Shown here piece by piece: positions 1 through 6,782 of a stretch of 13,725 nucleotides of DNA. The notes below the pieces were generated by a model. The model ran no database searches and was not told the origin of the DNA. It saw nothing but the letters and a program-made list of their open reading frames with translations. The first letter of the stretch is position 1. Each line of letters starts with the position of its first letter. The translations under genes and the position numbers were made by a program. This stretch comes from Smittium culicis (taxonomy: Eukaryota; Kickxellomycota; Harpellomycetes; Harpellales; Legeriomycetaceae): assembly GCA_001970855.1 (NCBI GenBank), contig LSSN01000843.1, positions 1 to 13,725 of the forward strand. Reading direction: 5' to 3'.

Positions 1-3
1 GTT

Positions 4-39
<36 letters not shown>

Positions 40-158
40 AATTCATGCCCTATTTCTTTCCTTTACTATCCCATTACTGTTTTCATTATCATACATCAAA
101 ACTTCATATTCAACTATATTTTAATTATAAATTCTATTTCCTCATTTTTATTCTACAG
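1..158 (+). other. Intron (possibly complete) of the WDR53-like gene
   Basis: Sequence before the first visible exon ends in a pyrimidine-rich stretch and TTCTACAG at 151-158. The window opens with GTTAGT, which would serve as a 5' splice site, so this may be a full 158-bp intron starting at base 1. Its phase is 1, leaving AC to complete a codon. It contains a run of 33 T at 6-38. The 3' splice site is well supported by the WD40 frame that follows; the 5' end is a guess. Confidence 0.6.
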
Positions 159-1847
159 ACGATAATACAGTGCGTGTATGGGATCTGAGGAGTCAAAAGT
201 GTGTTAATGCTGTAATTGGATTTGACAATGGAAGTATTTCTCAACTCGATTTTTTACCAAACGATTTTAATCAGATTGCTATTTCTTTCGGAAATAAGGT
301 ACTATACCTCAATTAGCTCACATTATTCACCCTTAATGAATATTAGCCTAACCTATATACACTTTTCATGCCATATAACATAAAAAAAAAATCCTTATAT
401 CCTACTTGTATTTAATTTTAACTGTATAAATTAAAGATAAGTTTATACGATTTAAGAAAGATGCCGCCTGTACAAACATCAGTGAATTCCTTATCAACAA
501 TAGCTGTTTCTGATACACCAAATGACGAAATATCTGATTTTATTTTATTAAACGATACTGAATTCGGGCTCTCTGCAATATCTGCCTTAGATTCAGGTTA
601 CTTATCAAAATCGCATTTCAACCCAATCAAACCTACATTCTCAAAGGCGCTTCACTCCAATGTATAGTATTCTTTATTTTACTATTATTAATTATTCTAT
701 TATTTATTATATTTCATTTCTATTTTATAAAAAAGATATGTAGCTCAATATCCTTATTAAATGCTCCTGATTTACCAAGTTAGTCCACACTTTTTATACT
801 CAATTTGATTTTTGTTTAAAAGAATTTTACGTTAACCCAAAAAATTAATCTTTTTGGCAACTTTTCAGTTAAAGATCTTAACTTTAATACACTCATGTAA
901 ATTAGATATAGCTGTCTCTGGCGGATTTGATTGTAAAATTAGTGTTTCAAGTATAGACTACTTGGAATCATTATATAGCCTTAATTGTGGTATTTTTATT
1001 TTCGAGCTTATAGTTAAAAAGACTTAGCTAATTATTATATTTCTACGATGTTAGGATACTTTTAAATTATAATACTGTTCATACTTTTTTGTTTTTTTTG
1101 ATTCTACCATCTATTTATATTTACAAGCATAATTTTAATATTCATTTTATAGCTAGCGATTTCCAGAGCCAAAAGCAACTATTCAATCCACCATTTATAT
1201 ATAGCATTCAGGCATGTCATAATGATAGCTCATTTATTGCTGGGCTAGGTGATGGTAGTTTAGTGGGTCTATTCAACTACGAGATTGAACCTTTAGATGA
1301 AGATGATAATATTGATGAAAATCAAGAATTGTCTAACAGTGATATTTGCAGCAATCTAGATAGTTCTACCAACAACGGTTCTAACTGGAAACCCACTAAA
1401 TGGGTTGGAGTTCACAACTACATTGTTTCTGGGATGTAAACAAATTTTCACCACAAATATCTATATATTTTTCAATAACCAAAAATAATTAATCGTTTAT
1501 ATATATATACATATTTTTTTAGAGATAATTGTGGATTTAGTCTCGACAAAATCTCCACCTGCAGCCTTGATGGCCACATAAAAATGTTTAGCTCTGAGCA
1601 CGTAGTATACACCTCTGTAGAATCTGACGATACATCTATTTCGTCAGAAACTTGCGTAATTGACGGCGACTCTTTGGTGCCATTATTGGATTTGGACGTT
1701 TCTAGTATTGTATCAAAACCAGATTTCGTTAAAAGCTCAAACAATGGATCCCGCATTTTGTATACTTCTGGGTGCTTACCTCTTGCAACGAACCAACAAT
1801 CTAGTTTAAAATTAGGGAATATATACGGATTTTCTATAAAAAATTAA
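159..1847 (+). CDS. WDR53: WDR53-like WD40 repeat protein, 3' part (5' end outside window)
   Basis: Five exons join in one frame: 159-298, 437-661, 869-989, 1153-1435 and 1523-1847 (TAA). They give 363 residues plus two bases of a split codon; the N-terminus lies left of the window. Each junction has GT-AG ends, and phases match (0, 0, 1, 2). Visible WD40 pieces are DDNTVRVWDLR in the first exon, GNKISLYDLRKMPP in the second, and AVSGGFDCKISVSS in the third. The fourth exon has LFNPPFIYSIQ...GLGDGSLVGLF, which resembles WDR53's LLNPALAHSI...GAEDGKVRIF block. The fifth exon starts with a repeat (STCSLDGHIKMF) and ends in a diverged Ser/Asp-rich tail. Human WDR53 is 358 aa, so this version is longer, with an acidic insert near the end of exon 4. 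WDR53 belongs to the WD40 proteins linked to DDB1-CUL4 ubiquitin ligases; the WDLR here fits the WDxR DDB1-binding motif. Family is secure as WD40; WDR53 orthology is probable, not proven. Confidence 0.75.
299..436 (+). other. Intron in WDR53-like gene
   Basis: GTACTA at the 5' end and AAAG at the 3' end, 138 bp, phase 0. Removing it joins SFGNK to ISLYDLR, a continuous WD40 strand pattern. Unspliced reading meets in-frame stops. Confidence 0.8.
662..868 (+). other. Intron in WDR53-like gene
   Basis: GTATAG at the 5' end, CTTTTCAG at the 3' end, 207 bp, phase 0. Removing it joins ALHSN to LKILTLIHS and restores the VSGGFDCKI repeat frame. Confidence 0.75.
990..1152 (+). other. Intron in WDR53-like gene
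   Basis: GTATTT at the 5' end, TTTTATAG at the 3' end, 163 bp, phase 1 (G joined to CT gives Ala). The alternative AG four bases downstream breaks the frame, so this acceptor is preferred. Confidence 0.75.
1436..1522 (+). other. Intron in WDR53-like gene
   Basis: GTAAAC at the 5' end and a T-rich tract plus AG at the 3' end, 87 bp, phase 2 (AT joined to A gives Ile). It joins HNYIVSG to IDNCGFS. The next AG, two bases downstream, would create an immediate stop. Confidence 0.75.
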
Positions 1848-2266
1848 AAACTTTCGCTTCTCTTCATTTAGATTTTTTTTATTTTTCCCAGCTAAGCTTT
1901 TTTTTTTTTTTAACTAGTTAGATCATATGTTTAAATTTTAAGTAGGCATTGAATAAATTGCTTGCTACAAAAAAGTATAATTTTCAGATCGATAGTACCA
2001 TTATATTTAGGTTTAAAGCAAATCAGGGTATTAAAAATTATAATAAAAAATTGCTTTTATGGGTTACTTAATATAACTTTTTTCAATGAACTAAAAATAA
2101 AAATTATAAAGGCAATTGAAGAGTATTATCAAATGTGTTAAATATGTTAAATGTGGTAAATTAGGAAAATGTGGGTAAAGGTGACATCAATAAGAATAAG
2201 AAAAAAAAAAATCTTTGCAAGATATAGATGAGAGCTGGAAAAAAAAAACAAAAAAAAAGAATAATT
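1848..2266. other. Convergent intergenic spacer
   Basis: About 420 bp of AT-rich sequence between the tail-to-tail WDR53-like and UTP18 genes, with several A and T runs. I see no coding frame or RNA gene; it should hold the 3' ends of both transcripts. Confidence 0.6.
1952..1957 (+). terminator. Candidate poly(A) signal for the WDR53-like gene
   Basis: AATAAA about 105 bases after the stop codon on the same strand. Position fits a fungal 3' UTR, but such hexamers are frequent by chance in DNA this AT-rich. Confidence 0.35.
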
Positions 2267-4226
2267 CTAGTAGTTTGGGTAATATCCAAGTTTAAATAAA
2301 AGGACTTTGCCTTTAGTATTTCCAATAGCCATGTAGCCGCTGTTTGGAGAAAACGCGACAGATTTTACGTATCCAAGGGGTGTGTTCATTGTTGGCCAGT
2401 TACTAAACACGGTTCTTGAGCCAAAGTGTGCAACTTTGAGACTGTCGCGGGTAGAGCTGCTAAAAAAGGTAAGAATTTGTCCGTCATGGTTGAAGACAGC
2501 GTCAGATACGGGAGTTTGCAAATGGCTAAAAATTTTTACAGGAGTTGCGCTGTTAGATTTGATTATGGAGTCGTCAAAAATGCTTAAAACACCACTATAG
2601 TCGCCAATTGCGAAAAACTTGTTGTTTGGAGAAACGCTGATGCAAGTAGGCTTATAAACTTCCTTAGCTTTGCATCTACTTACACATCTATAATCACTTA
2701 AATCGAAGGTGTATACTTCAGAATCTAAGCCAATTCCGTGCAAATAGTTTATGACGCGCGATGTACCATCTTGTCCGATAGGAGAGACGGTAGAGCTGAA
2801 GCATATATCATATACTGTTCCATTCATATAAAGGGTGGTTATTAGGCGGGTTTTTGAGCTGCTTAGAATGAGGATTCTGCCAGAGGTTGTCATTACAGCA
2901 ATTAGCTCGCCATCAGGACTAACCTTTAGCTTTTTGAAAGAGTCAGTATACATATCAATCAATCTATTATCACGCTTAATCGTTTCTCCTGATTGAATAT
3001 CGTAACAGTAGAAATATTTTTTGTTGCCGGACATAACAACTTGGTTTCCACCCAAAGTGAAGCTTGCAGTAGTTATAGGAAGGTCTACAATGTACAGGCT
3101 TTGGACTTTAGCATTTTTCTTACCGTCAACTTCAAAAAGACTTATTGTTCTATTAATACTACCAACCAGAATTACGTGTGAATTTGGATGGAATTCAACT
3201 TGTTGGATTGCAGCAGGTGACGGCGCGACTTGATTTGCGTTATTTAATCTAAGAATGTCTAGATTTCCTTGTGGTAGAGGGATGTCTTTTGTTCTGCGTA
3301 AGCTCTTAGTTGACGTAGTTATGTTTTGGCCTATATATTCTTCGTCGTTTGATGAATTACCTTCGTCATCAGAATCTTTTGCCGTAGCCCAACCAGGAAC
3401 TGGATGGATTTTTAAATATCTATATTGTTGCAAGAAAAAATAATAATAATTGTTAAATGCTAAATTTTATAGATATGATACTATAGGAGTATTACAAATA
3501 AAAAAAATTAATATAATAAGAGCAAAATCTTGATTATAAAAAATATAAATGAATGGGCGAGTACCGTTCTCTTAATCTTTGTTCATATTCAGCACTATCA
3601 ATTTCGTTTTCTTCAGCGCTTTTTGCCAACTTTCTTGTGATACTTTTATCTTTTAGATTTATAATGACATTTTTGGCAGTATCGTCTGCCCAAGCCTTTT
3701 TTTCTTCTATTATTTAAAATTATGAGCTGTTATTATAAATACAGGTATAAAAATATCTAGTTTAATTAAAAATTGAACATTCGGCGGGAATAAGAAGAGA
3801 GTGTATTTTTATTTTACCTTGCTTAGATTTTTTTTTGGATTCTTTTTTTTTATCAGGGACAACAGTCGATTGGTCAAAGCCAGTGTCTAAAACGAACAAG
3901 TCTTGTTCAGGCTCTTCTTGGTCTTGCTGTAATTCACGTTCAAGTTCTTGAAGTTGGATTTCTTCGATCGTTTGAGTTCCGAGATTTTCTTTTGAAATTA
4001 GATCATCATTACCAAAGAGAACGCTTTCAAGCTCCAATTCTTCGGTACTTTTAGGAGCATCGTGGTTGAGCTTGCTTCTGGCAATCTCGGGAAACCTTTC
4101 TTCCTTCTTTTTTTCCAAGTATTTATTTATTGAAAATTCATCCTTTTTTATCTTTTTTGGAGTTTGGTGAGTATCCCTAGAGGTATCTTTTGAGGTTTTA
4201 TTTATTGAAGATCTTTTTCGTGCCAT
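2267..4226 (-). CDS. UTP18: UTP18, U3 snoRNA-associated WD40 protein of the small-subunit processome
   Basis: Minus strand, exons 4226-3818, 3706-3565 and 3419-2267, total 1704 bases, 567 aa with TAG stop. Utp18 is a nucleolar component of the UtpB part of the SSU processome and is needed for 18S rRNA maturation. The N-terminus is basic (ARKRSS, PKKIKK), then comes the conserved EELELESVLFG block (62-72), an acidic Glu/Gln stretch, and LFVLD at 110-114. Exon 2 supplies KKAWADD and EYEQRLRERYLKIHPVPGWA spans the junction, both typical of Utp18. Exon 3 holds the WD40 domain (about 210-567), including EFHPNSHVILVG, GNKKYFYCYDIQSGE and the C-terminal SVAFSPNSGYMAIGNTKGK. Length matches the family (yeast 594, human 556). 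The open frame of exon 3 begins at TTG inside the intron, so that is not a start; the ATG at 4226 is the only good one. The identification is strong. Confidence 0.93.
3420..3564 (-). other. Intron 2 of UTP18
   Basis: Minus-strand GTACTC donor and ATATAG acceptor, 145 bp, phase 2. CG joined to A gives Arg and links YEQRLRE to YLKIHPVPGWA, the expected Utp18 sequence. Confidence 0.88.
3707..3817 (-). other. Intron 1 of UTP18
   Basis: Minus-strand GTAAAA donor and AATAATAG acceptor, 111 bp, phase 1. It joins KKKSKQ to EEKKAWADD. An upstream AACAG acceptor would introduce a stop within six codons and is excluded. Confidence 0.88.
3885..3899 (-). other. Arch-interacting motif (LFVLD) in UTP18
   Basis: Codons 110-114 of UTP18 read LFVLD in an acidic, probably disordered stretch. 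Yeast Utp18 and Nop53 carry an LF-x-hydrophobic-D motif that binds the arch (KOW) domain of the exosome helicase Mtr4 and recruits the exosome to pre-ribosomes. Sequence and placement before the WD40 domain match; function here is inferred. A nearby LFGND at 70-74 lacks the hydrophobic fourth residue and is part of the ordinary Utp18 conserved block. Confidence 0.6.
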
Positions 4227-4584
4227 AATTTATAAAAAGACTTTGAGAGAATTTTGGGGTATTTGATATTTGAATTTTTTTTACAGTGCTTTGATTGATG
4301 ATAGTTACCTTGTTAAAGTACTAAGGCTGAGGCGATTAATAGAGGAAATAACTTTATTATTTTAGTTGAGGCAAAAGAAAATATTTTGGTGAATTTTATT
4401 TGAATTATTTTCTGCAATTATCTAAATAGCACTAAAAGTCGATAAGGGCATAGATCAAAATCTAATGTATTAGCTTTAAGCTATATTATAAGCAAAAACT
4501 TTTATAAAAAAATTAATCAGTATAACCACAGACTGGATCAAAAATTTTCTACAAAAACTAAAAAAAAAAAAAATTTTAAAGCGA

Positions 4585-4740
4585 ATATATGCATGCTATT
4601 GGCCAACGCTTTTAGAGTATCTTATACGCTAATCAAAGGGTTCAATTGGAATAAATTGACCTAATTTGGCGAGTGCTTAATAAGCTCCAACTGATTTTCT
4701 CTGACATTGATTCTTATTTGACTCGATTTGTACGAAATCC
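4585..4740 (-). pseudogene. Possible decayed coding stretch, unidentified
   Basis: On the minus strand, two frames give protein-like pieces in an otherwise stop-dense region. One frame reads SSQIRINVRENQLELIKH, then a stop. A neighbouring frame reads ALAKLGQFIPIEPFD, then a stop, then RIRYSKSVGQ. Base composition is also somewhat less AT-biased than the flanks. A frameshifted old gene or transposon fragment is one explanation; I recognise no family and chance is not excluded. Confidence 0.2.
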
Positions 4741-5113
4741 TTTTTAAAAAGATGTTTTACACCTCAAGAATTATGAAGGTTAATAATTATTGCTAGATTT
4801 AGGTTAGTTCCATTCGCTGAATATAATTGCTTTATGGATAAATACAGAAACATTGAATATTTCATACTCAAGGATTAAGATAGTGTTTACCTTCATGCTA
4901 AAAACAATACCTGATGAGGTGTTATATCTTTAAAAACCAAAAACTCTTATTTTATAGTGCATAATTATATATTTTTAAATGTTCAAATTTTCGTGTATCT
5001 AATGTTCATAATAAGTCTAATACTAAATTTAACTGTTCTTGGTATTATAAAATCCAAATATCTAATATTTACATTCTTAGGATATAAATTCTTTGATATA
5101 AATGGCTATATAT

Positions 5114-5136
5114 TATAAGTATAAGTATAAGTATAA
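5114..5136 (+). repeat. TATAAG hexamer microsatellite
   Basis: Three perfect TATAAG units (5114-5131) followed by an imperfect TATAA. Short simple repeat in noncoding sequence; no function suggested. Confidence 0.75.
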
Positions 5137-5882
5137 TATAAGATTACAGAATATAATATTTAATTTGTAGCTGAGCATATCTATTATAGAGAAAATACTC
5201 AAGCATCAAGTAATGTTATTTATGAGGATGAAGAAGAAAATAAATATAAAGTTATTCCGATCTTTTTTGTTAAAATTGATAACATATTATAAGATCTCAC
5301 GAGATAAAATAAAAACTATTATAGACTTGTTTTTCTTTAGATTTTTTAGCGATTTTCCACATATATTGATTCTTACAGCAAAACACATTAATAATTTTGC
5401 AGATTAAAAACCTAAAAATCGCATCGCAGAACCATTCACCCGATAAAGAAATACAAAGATCATATTCGATAAAAATATGTTATTAGCTTACCTATTCAAC
5501 TACGATTATGATTATGTGCCAAATCCAATTGGGATTATACTAATCTGATACTAGTAAGTGTTTTTTTATTTTAATTAAAAAAAACCAGGTTGCTTAACTT
5601 TTATCTATCAAGTAAATGTTTGGTATTTAACGAGACTAGGCATTATAATTTTTTTCCCCCATTTATTCGCTAACAGTACTAATAATAGGGGCATTATTAA
5701 GGGTTTTAAAATCTAGCTATGAGCATAATATTACTGTTGATTCATTTTAAGCTAAAAGTTTTCAAGTTTAGTTGAAATTCATAACTGGGTACAAATTTAT
5801 GTGCTGAAATCTATTGGACGAAACGAAATTAATATCCAATAAGTTATCGATGTAATACTATAGTTTATAATAAATCAAATAG

Positions 5883-6215
5883 ATAAATTTGACTGCTCGA
5901 GAAATAGTAAAAAAAACTGGCTGCCACCGAATGTGAAAAACGGCGGTTACAATTTTAACATTTTAGAGGATGTGATAACCGAATATTCAAACCCAATTTA
6001 CTGGTAGATGTATTATCGATTACCAACATTCTTTCACTAAACATTAATAAGAGCGATAATAAGCTTTTATAGATAAAACTTTTGAAGATCGAACTAGCAA
6101 ATGTACTGAAAAAGCAATTCTTTTATGAATTTGGCTTGCAGACTTTTCGATATAGCATTAACTAAAAGAAAGAGTCCTCTACTATTGCAACACAGCTAAC
6201 ATAGAAAGTTAATTT
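5883..6215 (+). pseudogene. Possible relic of a Tc1/mariner-type transposase (N-terminal DNA-binding part)
   Basis: At 5889-5933 one frame reads LTAREIVKKTGCHRM, like the first helix-turn-helix of Tc1-type transposases. At 6127-6162 another frame reads EFGLQTFRYSIN, and at 6161-6190 a third reads TKRKSPLLLQH, like the R-x-KPLLS-x-x-H block that follows the second helix-turn-helix. About 89 codons separate the REI and KRKSPLL pieces, close to the usual spacing. Stops and at least two frameshifts separate the pieces. I cannot see the catalytic DDE region, terminal inverted repeats or a TA target duplication. Similarity is by eye only, so this is tentative. Confidence 0.3.
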
Positions 6216-6761
6216 GTATAATTAAATCCAAAAGCTATGATTTTAGACATCGTTTATTGGCCTATCCTCTTTGTTTACTTGTAGCATTCTGGCAAATAAT
6301 GGTTTAATATTAATATCTAGCCAGTTAGATGACAAGATAGCCCCATCTGGTTGGAAATTTTAAATTTATTTGAGAAAATCCTGAATATAATCACTCAAAT
6401 ATCTGTAGAAAACTGAAAACCGTAAAGTTATTTTGTCAAACATAAAAAACTGAATTTATTGAAAAAAGGCGCCATCTGTAATTAATTAAGCAATGTTATA
6501 ATTCTATCACTTTGATATCAACGCTTGCCTTCATAGATTTGTCATTTCGTATCTCGCTTACTTATATAGTACTTGTTATAACACTTTTCTTATACTCATA
6601 ATTTTTTTGTACAATACTTTAAATCACTCTACTTAATTTCTTAAAATTAAGCTCTCATTTCAATCCAAACTTACATTCCTATTTTTCTAACAAATTATTA
6701 ACTATACTTAAATCTTTAATTTACTGCATTATAAACTAAAAACTAAAGAAAAAAAAGGGTA

Positions 6762-6782
6762 ATGTTCAATCATGGGAAATAA
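6762..6782 (+). promoter_or_regulatory. Short upstream ORF overlapping the BORCS5-like start codon
   Basis: An ATG ten bases before the main ATG opens a six-codon frame (MFNHGK) ending in TAA at 6780-6782, out of frame with and spanning the main start at 6772. If the transcript begins upstream, as its proximity suggests, scanning ribosomes would meet it first, so it could lower translation of the main protein. Regulation is inference. Confidence 0.45.

Larger units (their letters stand above)
4227..6771. other. Long AT-rich intergenic region between divergent UTP18 and BORCS5-like genes
   Basis: Over 2.5 kb with no intact gene I can support. It must contain the promoters of both flanking genes. 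A 64-codon open frame at 5213-5407 is Lys/Ile/Phe-rich, resembles nothing and is probably chance. Apart from a hexamer repeat near 5114 and possible decayed coding stretches at about 4585-4740 and 5883-6215, listed separately, I see no tRNA, rRNA or other RNA gene. Confidence 0.6.

Noticed and set aside
1472..1756. Minus-strand open frame of 94 codons
   Set aside because: Antisense to the last exon of the WDR53-like gene; no protein-like pattern of its own.
2267..3433. Single-exon 388-codon WD40 gene starting at 3433
   Set aside because: The first codon is TTG within an intron; two upstream exons with conserved Utp18 sequence splice into this frame.
2993..3443. Several plus-strand open frames of 62-70 codons opposite UTP18
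   Set aside because: They are antisense shadows of the UTP18 WD40 exon, whose minus-strand frame matches a known family.
4638..4650. GGTTCAATTGG, reminiscent of a tRNA T-loop
   Set aside because: No matching acceptor, D or anticodon stems can be drawn around it, and the stem-loop pairing is wrong for a T arm.
5213..5407. Plus-strand open frame of 64 codons in the long intergenic region
   Set aside because: Composition (Lys, Ile, Phe, Leu) is that of random AT-rich DNA, and no motif is visible.
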